From NCBI RefSeq assembly GCF_016862635.1, contig NZ_BONI01000024.1, positions 1 to 64,000 on the forward strand: DNA of 64,000 bases, given 5' to 3'. This document shows, in pieces, positions 45,277 to 56,538 of the stretch; position 1 is the first letter of the stretch; every line of letters starts with the position of its first letter. The notes under the pieces were generated by a model, which saw only the letters and a program-made list of their open reading frames with translations, did not search any database and was not told the origin of the DNA. Both the position numbers and the translations under genes were made by a program. This stretch comes from Catellatospora coxensis (lineage in GTDB: Bacteria; Actinomycetota; Actinomycetes; Mycobacteriales; Micromonosporaceae).

Positions 45277-47823
45277 ATGGCCCTCACCGAGACACCCGCC
45301 CCGGACATCGGGCAGAGACCCGCCGGTCTCACCGGCGGCGAAGCCGCGACACGGCTGGCGCACGACGGTCCGAACGCCGTCCCGCGCCCGCGGCCGCCGC
45401 GTCTGCTGCGGCGGGTGGTGGCGCAGCTGGCCGACCCGCTCGTGTCGCTGCTGCTGGTCGCCGGGGCCGTGACCGGACTGCTCGGCGACTGGGCCGACAC
45501 GGCGATCATCGCGGTGGTCGTGTGCCTGAACACCGCCATCGGGGTCGCGCAGCAGGTCCGCGCCGACAAGGCCGTCGCCGCGCTGGACACTCTCACCGCA
45601 CCGACCGCCCGGGTCACCCGCGACGGTACCGAACTCGTCGTGCCCGCCGCCGACCTGGTCCGAGGCGACGAAGTACGGGTCGAGGCGGGTGACATCGTGC
45701 CCGCCGACCTGCTGCTGCACGACGCCCACCGGTGCCAGGCCGACGAAGCGGCCCTGACCGGGGAGTCGGTGCCTGTCGCCCGTGCCGCCGGCGACGAACT
45801 GTCCGCCGGGACGGTGCTGGTGACCGGCCGAGCCGCGGGCACCGTGGTGCGTACCGGTGCACGCAGCGCCCTGGGCCGCATCGCTGAACTCGTCGCCACC
45901 ACCCATGCCGGCCCGACGCCGCTGCAGCGGCGCCTCACCCGGCTCAGCCGTGTCCTGGGCGCCCTCGCCGTGGCGCTGTGCCTGGTCGTGTTCGCCGTGG
46001 GCCTGGCCTCGGGCAGGCCTCTGCTGTTGATGGCCCTGACGGCGGTCAGCCTGGTCGTCGCTGCGGTCCCGGAGTCGCTGCCCGCCGTGGTGACCCTCTC
46101 GCTGGCCCTGGGCGCCCGGCGGATGGCCCGCCGAAAGGCCATCCCGCGCAACCTGCACGCCGTCGAGACGATGGGGTCGGTGACCGTCGTCGCCTCCGAC
46201 AAGACCGGCACCATGACCGAGGGCCGCATGACGGTACGCCGCGCCGTCACCCCCGATACCGACGTATCGGTCACCGGCACCGGCTACGAACCCGCCGGGC
46301 AGATCTCGGGCACGGACCGGCCGCTGCCACAGGACCTGCTCGACCTTGCCCGCGCGGGACTGCTGTGCTCTGACGCCGCCGTCCTGCCACCGGCACCCGA
46401 CCGGCCGGGCTGGACCGCCGTCGGCGACCCCCTCGAAGCGGCGCTGGTCACGTTCGCCGCCCGCTGCGGCCTGGACCCCGCCGCAACCCGCGCGGCCGCG
46501 CCACGCTGGGCCGAACACCCCTTCGACCAGGCCACCCGGCAGATGACCACCGTCCACCGCGACGGTGACACGTACCTGACCATCTGCAAAGGCGCACCCG
46601 AAAGCGTCCTGTCCGCACCCGTCGCCGACCCGGCCGACCCACGCCTGCCCGCCGCCCGCCAAGCCGCCGCCGACCTGACCGCTGCAGGCCTGCGCGTACT
46701 CGCGATCGCGGCGGCCACCACCGCCGAGCCGACGAACCCGATCGCGCCGACCGGCCTGCGGCCCCTCGGTGTCATCGGCATCGAGGACCCGCTACGGCCC
46801 TCCGCCGCCACGACCGCCGCCGAGTTCACCCAGGCGGGCATCCGGCTCATGCTGATCACCGGCGACCACCCCGGCACCGCCGCGCACATCGCCGCCCAGG
46901 TCGGCATCTGGCAGCCCGGCGACCCGATCGCCACCGGCGACCAGCCGGAGCGGGCCCACCAGGTGCGGGTCTTCGCCCGCACCCAGCCCGAGCAGAAGCT
47001 CGACATCATCGCCGAGCTCCAGCACCACGGCCACGTCGTCGCGATGACCGGCGACGGCGTCAACGACGCCCCCGCCCTCAGCCGCGCCGACATCGGCGTG
47101 GCGATGGGCGGCGGCACCGAGGTAGCCCGGCAGGCCGCCGACCTCGTCCTGGTCGACGACAACCTCGCCACCGTCAGCCACGCCGTGGCCGAAGGCCGCC
47201 GCGTCTACGACAACATCCGCCGCTTCCTGCGCTACGGACTGGCCGGCGGCACCGCCGAACTCGCCGTCATGCTCATCGGGCCGCTGCTCGGCCTCGGCCT
47301 GCCGCTGCTGCCCGGCCAGATCCTGTGGATCAACCTGCTCACCCACGGCCTGCCCGGCGTCGCGCTGGGCGCCGAACCCGCCGAACCCGACGTGCTGCGT
47401 CGGCCGCCGCGCCCGCCCGACGAGCAGATCCTCGGCGACGGCCTGCTACGCGGCGTGCTGGCCCTCGGCGCGCTGCTGACCGCCGTCACCCTCGGTACCG
47501 GCCTGTACGCCGCCGCGGCCGGCTGGCCCTGGCAGAGCATGGTCTTCGTCGTGCTCGGCCTGGCCCAGCTCGGCATCGCCCTGGCCTCCCGCGCCACCCG
47601 GCCCCACGGCACCCGGTGGGCCAACCCCGGCCTGCTCGCCGCCGTCGCACTGTCGGCGGCCGCCCAGTTCGCCGCCGTCGCGATCCCCGCCCTGCGCGAC
47701 CTGCTGGGCACCGCCCCGCTGAACGCGACCCAGCTCGCCTTCTGCGCCGTGGCCGCCCTGCTGCCCGGAGGGCTGGCGCTCATCTGGCGGACAGCCCTGC
47801 GACACCGCCACCACCAGCGATAA
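45277..47823 (+). CDS. P2-type cation-transporting ATPase, second copy (CtpF-like)
   Basis: An 848-aa P-type pump: N-terminal cation-ATPase domain, actuator LTGESVPVARA, M4 with AAVPESLPAVVTL, SDKTGTMTEGRMTV with phosphorylated Asp308, TGDGVNDAPALSRADIGVAMG, and a C-terminal helical bundle. It groups with Ca2+/Mn2+-type P2 pumps such as CtpF and Pma1-like bacterial enzymes; the ion is not certain. It differs clearly from the pump at 3908 (PESLP versus PEGLL), so the two are not recent duplicates. First gene of a likely operon with the USP 22 bp downstream and the CBS protein. Confidence 0.9.
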   Translation: MALTETPAPDIGQRPAGLTGGEAATRLAHDGPNAVPRPRPPRLLRRVVAQLADPLVSLLLVAGAVTGLLGDWADTAIIAVVVCLNTAIGVAQQVRADKAVAALDTLTAPTARVTRDGTELVVPAADLVRGDEVRVEAGDIVPADLLLHDAHRCQADEAALTGESVPVARAAGDELSAGTVLVTGRAAGTVVRTGARSALGRIAELVATTHAGPTPLQRRLTRLSRVLGALAVALCLVVFAVGLASGRPLLLMALTAVSLVVAAVPESLPAVVTLSLALGARRMARRKAIPRNLHAVETMGSVTVVASDKTGTMTEGRMTVRRAVTPDTDVSVTGTGYEPAGQISGTDRPLPQDLLDLARAGLLCSDAAVLPPAPDRPGWTAVGDPLEAALVTFAARCGLDPAATRAAAPRWAEHPFDQATRQMTTVHRDGDTYLTICKGAPESVLSAPVADPADPRLPAARQAAADLTAAGLRVLAIAAATTAEPTNPIAPTGLRPLGVIGIEDPLRPSAATTAAEFTQAGIRLMLITGDHPGTAAHIAAQVGIWQPGDPIATGDQPERAHQVRVFARTQPEQKLDIIAELQHHGHVVAMTGDGVNDAPALSRADIGVAMGGGTEVARQAADLVLVDDNLATVSHAVAEGRRVYDNIRRFLRYGLAGGTAELAVMLIGPLLGLGLPLLPGQILWINLLTHGLPGVALGAEPAEPDVLRRPPRPPDEQILGDGLLRGVLALGALLTAVTLGTGLYAAAAGWPWQSMVFVVLGLAQLGIALASRATRPHGTRWANPGLLAAVALSAAAQFAAVAIPALRDLLGTAPLNATQLAFCAVAALLPGGLALIWRTALRHRHHQR

Positions 47824-47845
47824 TCCATACGGACAGGAGTCACCC

Positions 47846-48745
47846 ATGGACAGCAACACCGAGCACCCGCAGCGAGCCGTCGTGGTGGGTGTCGACGGTT
47901 CAGCCGCCGCACTCGCCGCAGTGCGCCTCGCCGCGCACGAGGCCGCCCGCCGCGGCCTCGACCTGCGGATCGTGCACGCGTTCATCTGGCCGCTGATGCA
48001 CGTCGACGTCGGCGCATCCGAGGCCGTGCCCGAAGGCGGCCTGCGCCACGACGCCGAACGGCTGCTCGCCGAAGCCGCCACGGCCGCCTCGGCCACGCAG
48101 CCCGACGTCACCGTCACGACCGAACTCGTCACCGGCGCACCCGCGGCGGTACTGCTCGCTGCGGCACGCCACGCCGAGCTGCTCGTCCTCGGCGACCGCG
48201 GGCTGGGCGGATTCACCGGCCTGCTGCTGGGATCGGTCGCCGTCCAGGTCACCGCCCACAGCACGACACCGGTCCTCGTCGCTCGCGGCGAGGAACACGC
48301 CGGCGGCCCGATCGTGGTGGGCGTCGACGATTCGCCCGAGGGCGCAGCGGCGATCGAGGCCGCGTTCGCCGCCGCCGAGCGACGGCACGCCGAACTGCTG
48401 GCCGTACGCACCTGGACCTACCCGGCCATGGCGACGCTCTACACGCCACCGGTGCCGGCCGACTGCACACCGGTCGAGGACGCCGAACGGCACCTGCTCG
48501 CCGAGACCGTGTCCACGGGCGCGAAACTCCACACCGAGGTGCAGGTGCGGGAGCAGCTGGTGTGCGGCCGGCCCGGGCGCACCCTCGTGCAGCTCAGTGA
48601 GCTCGCGCAGTTGGTCGTCGTCGGGGCCAGGGGACGCGGCGGCTTCGCCGGGCTGCTGCTCGGCTCGGTCAGCCAGCAGGCCTTGCACCACGCCGCCTGC
48701 CCCGTACTGGTGGTCCCGGACCCACGAACCGAACGCACACCGTGA
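47846..48745 (+). CDS. Tandem universal stress protein, copy 2
   Basis: A 299-aa protein of two USP domains: AVVVGVDGSAAALAAV and LGDRGLGGFTGLLLGSVAV (first), PIVVGVDDSPEGAAA and [19 protein letters not shown] (second). Both keep the ATP-binding glycine motif. ACAGGAG lies 6 nt before ATG 47846. Located 22 bp after the ATPase gene and 28 bp before the CBS gene, it is probably translated from the same mRNA. Confidence 0.9.
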   Translation: MDSNTEHPQRAVVVGVDGSAAALAAVRLAAHEAARRGLDLRIVHAFIWPLMHVDVGASEAVPEGGLRHDAERLLAEAATAASATQPDVTVTTELVTGAPAAVLLAAARHAELLVLGDRGLGGFTGLLLGSVAVQVTAHSTTPVLVARGEEHAGGPIVVGVDDSPEGAAAIEAAFAAAERRHAELLAVRTWTYPAMATLYTPPVPADCTPVEDAERHLLAETVSTGAKLHTEVQVREQLVCGRPGRTLVQLSELAQLVVVGARGRGGFAGLLLGSVSQQALHHAACPVLVVPDPRTERTP

Positions 48746-48773
48746 ACGCCGGCGGATTGAACGGGGGAGCGCC

Positions 48774-49196
48774 ATGCCAACGACTTCGGACTCGGCCCAC
48801 GCGGTGGGCCTGCCGCAGCGAGCAGTACGGGAGGTCATGAGCGGCCACCCGGTACAGGTCGCCGCCTCGTCGACCCTGGAAGACGCTCTGGCGACCATGG
48901 CCGGCGCGAAGCTGCGCCACCTCGTCGTCGTCGACGGGGCCGGGCGGTGCGCCGGGGTGATCAGCGACCGCGCGATCGTCGCGGCGTGGGCGGCCGAACC
49001 CGGATGCCTGTCCGCCCGCCGGGTGTCCAGCGTGCTCGACAGCCCTCCGGCTGCCGTCGACGTCGACGCGACGGTCGTCGACGCCGCCCGGCTCATGTGC
49101 GGCGCCCACGTCGACGCCGTCGCGGTCGTCGACCGTCGCGGCTGCGCGGCCGGCATCGTCACCGGCAGCGACCTGGTCTCGCTGCTCACCCGCTGA
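48774..49196 (+). CDS. CBS-domain pair protein (Hrp1-like), copy 2
   Basis: A 140-aa protein with two CBS domains: AVREVMSGHPVQVAASSTLE and RVSSVLDSPPAAVDVDATVV, ending in AGIVTGSDLVSLL. It resembles the copy at 29287 and the hypoxic response protein Hrp1. ATG 48774 follows a GGGGGAG stretch; the longer open frame upstream only overlaps the USP gene. Last gene of the ATPase-USP-CBS unit and next to the DevS-like kinase. Confidence 0.83.
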   Translation: MPTTSDSAHAVGLPQRAVREVMSGHPVQVAASSTLEDALATMAGAKLRHLVVVDGAGRCAGVISDRAIVAAWAAEPGCLSARRVSSVLDSPPAAVDVDATVVDAARLMCGAHVDAVAVVDRRGCAAGIVTGSDLVSLLTR

Positions 49197-51598
<2,402 letters not shown>

Positions 51599-51633
51599 AC
51601 CCGCATTGTCTCTCTGCCAGACCGGGGCCGGGA

Positions 51634-51674
51634 AGGGACCAAAGACCCGTCCGCGGACAGGACCACCGCCCCTG
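51634..51674. promoter_or_regulatory. Two DosR-box-like sites, divergent devR / nitroreductase promoters
   Basis: AGGGACCAAAGACCCG (51634-51649) and AGGACCACCGCCCCT (51659-51673) are inverted repeats with four-base centres, 25 bp apart. They serve the regulator gene on one side and, on the other, the nitroreductase whose ATG (51732) is 6 nt after GACAGT (51720-51725). Confidence 0.6.
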
Positions 51675-51731
51675 CCGCGCCAGGCCCGCCGGCACTGACC
51701 CCGCCCCATCATCCCGACGGACAGTGAAGCC

Positions 51732-52712
51732 ATGACCGCAGACGAGACGACCAGCGCCCCAGCGCTGTACGACGCGGCCCGCACCGCACTCGCCGCGCCG
51801 TCGATCTTCAACACCCAACCGTGGCGCTGGCACGCCGAACCCGACCAGCTACGCCTATACGCCGACCGCAGGCGCCAACTTTTCACCGCGGACCCGCAGG
51901 GCCGGCTCCTGACGATCAGCTGCGGCGCGGGACTGCACCACGCCCGCACCGCCCTGGCGGCCGCCGGACTCGACGCCGCCGTCGCCGAACTGCCCGACCC
52001 GGCCGACCCGGACCTGCTGGCCACGATCCGCATCGCCGGCCCGCACGAACCCGCACTCGCCGAACTGCAGGCATTCACCGCCATCACCCGCAGGCACACC
52101 GACCGCAGACCGTTCACCACACAACCGGTCACCGACGCCGCCTGCCGGGCACTGATCACCGCCGGAGAAACCCAGCACGCCCACGTCCACCTGGTCAGAC
52201 CAGAACAGGTCGCCGTCCTCGCCCTCACGGCGGTCCGCGCCGGGGCACTGCAACTGTCCGACCCCGACTACCGCGCCGAACTGGCCGACTGGACCCACCG
52301 GCCACCGTGGAGCGGCGAAGGCGTGACCACCGACACCACCGTACGCGCAGTCCCTCGCAAGGTCCCGATCCGCGACTACGCCCCCTTCGGCGGCCAGACC
52401 ATGCACCCGGGCCGCGACACCGACGCCGGAGCCCGCTACCTCGTGCTGTACACCGACGACGACACCCCCATCGCATGGCTGCACGCCGGACAGGCCCTGT
52501 CGGCGGTGCTGCTCACCGCGACGGTCCACGGCCTGGGCAGCGCACCCATCAGCGACGTCACCGAGGTCCCCGGCACCCGCGACGAACTGCGCCGGCTGCT
52601 GCCCGGACTCGGCCAGCCGCAGGTCTGCGTACGCATCGGCTACGCCCAACCCTGCACGCCACCGCCGACCACCCGCCGACCGTACGAAGAATCCATCAAC
52701 CCCACCCCCTGA
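51732..52712 (+). CDS. Acg-type nitroreductase family protein, copy 6
   Basis: A 326-aa Acg-group protein, closest in the window to copy 3: [76 protein letters not shown]-binding nitroreductase fold; substrate unknown. Leaderless-type start 6 nt after GACAGT. A tandem USP gene starts 14 bp after its stop, so the two are probably co-transcribed. Confidence 0.88.
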   Translation: MTADETTSAPALYDAARTALAAPSIFNTQPWRWHAEPDQLRLYADRRRQLFTADPQGRLLTISCGAGLHHARTALAAAGLDAAVAELPDPADPDLLATIRIAGPHEPALAELQAFTAITRRHTDRRPFTTQPVTDAACRALITAGETQHAHVHLVRPEQVAVLALTAVRAGALQLSDPDYRAELADWTHRPPWSGEGVTTDTTVRAVPRKVPIRDYAPFGGQTMHPGRDTDAGARYLVLYTDDDTPIAWLHAGQALSAVLLTATVHGLGSAPISDVTEVPGTRDELRRLLPGLGQPQVCVRIGYAQPCTPPPTTRRPYEESINPTP

Positions 52713-52725
52713 ACAGGAGACCGAC

Positions 52726-53664
52726 ATGACCGCCCACCGGCCGATCCTCGTCGGCGTCGACGGCTCGCCGTCCAGCCTCGCCGCCGCCTCCTACGCCGCC
52801 GACCTCGCCGTACGCCGCCAGGCACCCCTGCACCTGGTGTACGGCTACCTCAGCCCCCTGTTCGGCTACGGCACCGTCGGGATGGCCGAGGCCTACTACG
52901 ACGAGTCCGACACCCGCGCCGCGATCGACCGCAGCCTTGCCGACGCCGTCGATACCCTGCGCAAGCAGCACCCCGAACTCGGGGAGATCCACGCCCGGCA
53001 GATCACCGGCAGCCCCGCGCCGGTCCTGATCGAGCAGTCACGCACGGCGGCCGTGACCGTTGTCGGGTGCCGCGGCGTCGGAGGGTTCGCCGAGCTGCTC
53101 CTCGGCTCGGTGTCGGCGCAGGTCGCCGCCCACGCCCACGGCCCGGTCATCGTCGTGCGCCCGCCCGTGCCCGACCACATGATCGGACCAGGACCGGAAC
53201 AGCCGACACCGCCCGCCTCCCACGGCCCGATCGTGGTCGGCATCGACGGGTCCCCGGCCGCACAAGCCGCGCTGACCTTCGCCGCTGCCGAAGCCATCAG
53301 CCGTGACGTGCCGCTGGTCGCAGCGCACGTCTACTGGCCCCAGCCGTGGCTGAAACTCGGCGCTGACGACATCGATGCCCAGGCCGAAGCCGAGCGTGCC
53401 GCCGAGGACCGGGCGCAGCGTCTGCTCGCCGACGCCACCTCGGCGCTGATCACCACCCACCCGCAGCTGAAGCTCGAGACCCGCGCCATCCGCAGCCTCA
53501 ACAGCGAGTACAGCCTCGTCGAAGCCTCACGCGGCGCGACGCTGACCGTCGTGGGGTGCCGCGGTCGGGGCGGATTCGCCGGCCTGCTGCTCGGCTCCGT
53601 CAGCGGCGCCCTGGTCCACCACGCCCACAGCCCGGTCGCGGTCCTCCACCCGACCGAACACTGA
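52726..53664 (+). CDS. Tandem universal stress protein, copy 3
   Basis: A 312-aa protein with two USP domains: [14 protein letters not shown] and [20 protein letters not shown], then [15 protein letters not shown] and [19 protein letters not shown]. The glycine-rich ATP motif is intact in both halves. ACAGGAG lies 7 nt before ATG 52726. It is the last dormancy-type gene before the recombinase/tRNA scar. Confidence 0.9.
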   Translation: MTAHRPILVGVDGSPSSLAAASYAADLAVRRQAPLHLVYGYLSPLFGYGTVGMAEAYYDESDTRAAIDRSLADAVDTLRKQHPELGEIHARQITGSPAPVLIEQSRTAAVTVVGCRGVGGFAELLLGSVSAQVAAHAHGPVIVVRPPVPDHMIGPGPEQPTPPASHGPIVVGIDGSPAAQAALTFAAAEAISRDVPLVAAHVYWPQPWLKLGADDIDAQAEAERAAEDRAQRLLADATSALITTHPQLKLETRAIRSLNSEYSLVEASRGATLTVVGCRGRGGFAGLLLGSVSGALVHHAHSPVAVLHPTEH

Positions 53665-53714
53665 GCCGCGTGACAAGCCGAAGGGCTCCTCGAGTCGGCG
53701 GTCGTTGGCTGGCG

Positions 53715-54006
53715 GCGGGCGTGCGGGTGCTCGGACCGCACCAGGTTCGGCACATGCTGGCGTCGAGCCTGCTGGACTCCGGTTACATCGTGCACGAGGT
53801 CGCCGAACGGCTCGGGCCACGACCCCGCGACACTGATGCGCTACTACACCCGGGTCAACGCAGTGGGCCGTCGGCAGGCCGCCGACGACGCAGCGGCTCT
53901 GGTCACCGGCCGACTGCCGCTCACCGGGGCGATCGGACCGTCGGCGCCGCCGGTCCCGCGGCAGCGAAGCCGGGCCGACCGCCGCCATCGTTGTCCGGCC
54001 GCTTGA
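53715..54006 (+). pseudogene. Tyrosine recombinase (integrase) C-terminal remnant
   Basis: Frame one gives VLGPHQVRHMLASSLLDSGY then IVHEVAERLG, the HxxR box of a tyrosine recombinase. After a one-base indel near 53818 the +1 frame continues HDPATLMRYYTRVNAVGRRQ, which supplies the catalytic Tyr, and ends at 54006. Only the last third of an integrase is present and it is frameshifted. It lies 0.4 kb from a tRNA 3' end, the usual target of such enzymes, so it is probably the relic of an integrated element. Confidence 0.75.
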
Positions 54007-54400
54007 ACCGGATCACCGTTGTCAGGCGCTGGGTTGAACGCTCAACGCCGCAGGTGCGGCGTGAGCGAGGTTCAGTCAACTTGACTGGGCCGTCACCGTA
54101 GTGACCGGAGGGCGTGGACGCTGGGCGAATGCGCCGTAGTACCGCGCTTCAAATTCGATCGTGGCGCGTTTCGTGGACGCAGGCGCCGCACGGTTGGCGG
54201 CCCGTCAGGTCAGGCTCTCAACCATTCGGATTGTCTATTTTGTTATGCGGTGATTACCTGTCCTGGATGCAGGATGTGCGGTGAACTGGGGTAATGTGGC
54301 GCCTGGAATGGTGCAATCACAGACCCCTTGACGGGGGTACTTTATACTTCTGGTGACCTCGGCAAACGTTGCCTAGTACACCGCTGGCCCTTGATATACC

Positions 54401-54442
54401 TGGGGGTCAAGGGGTCGTCGGTTCGAATCCGGCCAGCCCGAC
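54401..54442 (+). other. 3' half of a tRNA (attachment-site-like)
   Basis: The T-arm GTCGG-TTCGAAT-CCGGC (54417-54433) is followed by a seven-base acceptor strand (CAGCCCG) and discriminator A. No matching 5' acceptor or D-arm is present upstream, so this is not a complete tRNA gene. A tRNA 3' end at the edge of an integrated element is the classic attL/attR sequence. The amino acid identity cannot be told. Confidence 0.7.
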
Positions 54443-54446
54443 AGTA

Positions 54447-54488
54447 AGAGGGTTTCCGCAGGTCACAGACCACGGAGACCCTCTTTTC
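54447..54488 (+). terminator. Rho-independent terminator after the tRNA 3' end
   Basis: A 12-bp stem (AGAGGGTTTCCG / CGGAGACCCTCT) is followed by a TTTT run, the only classical T-tract terminator I noticed in the window. It directly follows the tRNA segment and is probably the original tRNA terminator. Confidence 0.75.
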
Positions 54489-54556
54489 TCGTTCCGGGGT
54501 CGTCGGTCAAAGTCAAGTACACCGCTGGTGGACCCCTTGACTAATGCGAGTTATCG

Positions 54557-54572
54557 AGTGACAAGTGTCAAT
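54557..54572. promoter_or_regulatory. TGACA-AG-TGTCA inverted repeat
   Basis: A 5-bp inverted repeat with a 2-nt centre in an AT-richer stretch just past the att-like region. It could be an operator or recombinase arm site. 54573-54641 holds nothing recognised. Confidence 0.25.
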
Positions 54573-54641
54573 TAGAGAAGCCTTGGTCGGCCGGGGATCT
54601 CCATGCCGACGTCCCGCTGCAGCGATCCGCCTGTCGCTGGA

Positions 54642-55312
54642 TCACCCCGCTGGTGGACTCGGTGGGCCGGGTGCTTCCGTGGAAGCGCGGGCGTTGCGCG
54701 GCCTGGGGACCGGGGGTCTTTCCAGGGTGCTGGCAATGCGGTCGGCGGGCGCGGCCGGCGGTGTGTGATCGGTGTGGAGCTGTAGCAGTGGCCAGTCCAT
54801 GGCAGCCAGCGTGGCGGCGGCCGCCTGGTAGGCGAGGATCTCGCGGCTGGCGTTGCCTGGCTCGGCTTGGCAGCGACTGTGCGGCCCACGTGCGGCTATT
54901 CGGGCGTCCAGCGCGTCGGGGCTGCTGGAGAGGATCACTGCGAGGTCGGGCTGGGGTAGGCCCGCGTGGAGATCCCACATGACCTGTTCTGGGACTCTGC
55001 GCAGCGTGTCCAGGGCGAGGGAGGCGACGTAGCGGTCGCGATGACGGTCTGTCCGCTGGTCAGAGCGGGCAGGATGTCGGTGTGTACGTGCTGGTAGCGG
55101 TCGGCGGTGACGACGTGGGCCAGGGGCAGCCCGTTGAGAGTACGCAGAGCGTGGCGGACGTAGGCGCCGAACGGCGAGCGTGACGGCTGCTGCGTTCGCA
55201 GGATGTGGTGGCCTGTGGCGGTGAGCGGCCGTTCGAGTGCCGCCGCGGTGCTGGTCTTGCCGGTTCCGCCGGGTCCGTCGATGGTGATCCAGCGTGGGCT
55301 GGGGTCTACACC
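54642..55312 (-). pseudogene. Frameshifted thymidylate-kinase-like gene
   Basis: The minus strand reads WITIDGPGGTGKTSTAAAL (P-loop), FGAYVRHALRTLNGLPLAHV, VTADRYQHV and LTSGQTVIA. One base is missing near 55035 and the next frame continues with DRYVASLALDTLRRVPEQV, DLAVILSSSPDALDARIAAR and LAYQAAAATLAAMDWPLLQL. Together these make a dTMP-kinase-fold protein of about 220 aa. No clear start codon is found next to the P-loop. A single sequencing error or a real inactivating deletion would both explain the break. Confidence 0.7.
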
Positions 55313-55560
55313 CGTTGGAAGGTTGTGTCGGTGAGGGCGGGCAGCAGCACGCCGGGGCCGCCTCGGATGATGTCGGGACCAGCGATGGCCTCGGCGACGG
55401 CAGGGAACAGGTGCAACTGGTAGACCTGACTCACAGGCACCCAAACGATCGCGCCGGGGAGAGGTCGTCTTGCTCCACGAGCGCGAGTTCGCCGCGCTGT
55501 TCAGGGGTGATCCAGACCGCGAAGACCGGGTGCAGTTTGCGGGGCGGGGCGGTGGGGCCG
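55306..55560 (-). pseudogene. 3' remnant of a NUDIX-like hydrolase
   Basis: The minus strand gives PPRKLHPVFAVWITPEQRGE then LALVEQDDLSP, a one-base frameshift, then GAIVWVPVSQVYQLHLFPAV and GGPGVLLPALTD, with a stop at 55306. The C-terminal GGPGVLLPAL ending is familiar from actinobacterial NUDIX-annotated proteins next to kinase-like genes. The 5' part is cut off at about 55560, where a different gene begins on the other strand. The family assignment is by recall of the C-terminal block. Confidence 0.5.
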
Positions 55561-55566
55561 GGACGA

Positions 55567-56475
55567 CTGTATCGCGTCTCGCTTGCCATCGACGGCGATG
55601 CGAGACCGCACATCGCTTTCGTCAGCGAGGCCAGCGACCATCTGATGTACGGGTTCCGAAACTCGTCCTGGCAGTTCGAGGAGGTGCCGACCGAGGCTGG
55701 ACTCTTCGCCGGATCGGTGCGGTTCCCCGCCATGAAGCTCTACCGCGGGGACCTCGAGGTCGAGGACGTGTTCAAGTGGCGGCCCCACTTCTGTTACCAG
55801 GCGGGGCTGGCGCTGAAGCACCTTGCCAAGCAGCCGCGCCGGGACAACCCAGCCGCAGGTGCCGTCTGGAAGAAGCACTTCGAGGAGGTCGACCCGGTCC
55901 AGGTCACGGAGAAGGGCTGGTACGCCACGCTCGACTTCGACCGGGCACAGGACAACACGATGCGGATCGCCTATTTCGACGAGCTTCCGGGTGCGGCCAA
56001 GCGGCAGTTGCGCCTGGCGACGATGACGCAGAGCTTCGAGCCGGGCGTGCCCAACACGTGGACGGTGGATGTCATCGACGGGGGTGACGTTCTGGGGGAG
56101 TTCCCTGCGCTGGCGCGCACGATCAGCGGTGGAGGAGCCATCTCCTACTTCGAACGCAACGCCCGCCAGCTCAAGATCTGCATGTTCGGGCCGTTCCCGG
56201 AGTCGCCAGCCGTCGAGGTCGTGACGGGGGACGTGGACAACGACGACGTCTGGTCCTCGGTGGGCGCGAGCTTCCAGTTCAAGTTCTGCATCGCCTACGG
56301 TTCCGGCGGCAAACTTCGGTACGCCACACGGACCGGCATCAACACCTTCGACATCCAGGATGTCGACAGTGGCGGTCGCTGGCCGAGCCTGGCATTCGAC
56401 GACAACGGGACTGTGCACATAGCGCACGTCGCGGGCGGAACGTTGAAGTACGCCACCGCGGCGACCGGCAACTGA
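55567..56475 (+). pseudogene. 5'-truncated beta-propeller-type protein
   Basis: About 300 in-frame codons without a proper start. The sequence has repeating propeller-like blades: SLAIDGDARPHIAFVSEASD, LDFDRAQDNTMRIAYFDELP, FQFKFCIAYGSGGKLRYATR, SLAFDDNGTVHIAHVAGG, resembling repeats with the pattern S-L-A-x-D-x-G-x-x-H-I. The frame stays open back to 55294, but that part is antisense to the NUDIX remnant and looks non-coding. The family is not known in detail; related proteins are usually extracellular. It is truncated at the recombination joint. Confidence 0.6.
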
Positions 56476-56538
56476 GCCGCTCGGGACGCCCGTGACGCCG
56501 ACGCCAAGGCCCCAGAAACCGGATTGTTCAGGACGGTC

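Larger units (their letters stand above)
54323..54541. repeat. Short repeats around the tRNA 3' end
   Basis: ACCCCTTGAC occurs at 54323-54332 and 54532-54541, and inverted (GTCAAGGGGT) at 54406-54415 inside the tRNA-like segment. AGTACACCGCTGG occurs at 54375-54387 and 54516-54528. Such repeats are what recombinase core or arm sites, or repeated integration and excision, would leave. Confidence 0.6.

Noticed and set aside
54374-54443. Complete tRNA gene
   Set aside because: Only T-arm, acceptor 3' strand and a degenerate anticodon-side stem are present. No 5' acceptor strand matching CAGCCCG and no D-arm lie upstream.
53665-55570. A functional integrated prophage or ICE
   Set aside because: Only a frameshifted integrase tail and an att-like sequence remain; no structural, replication or conjugation genes are seen.
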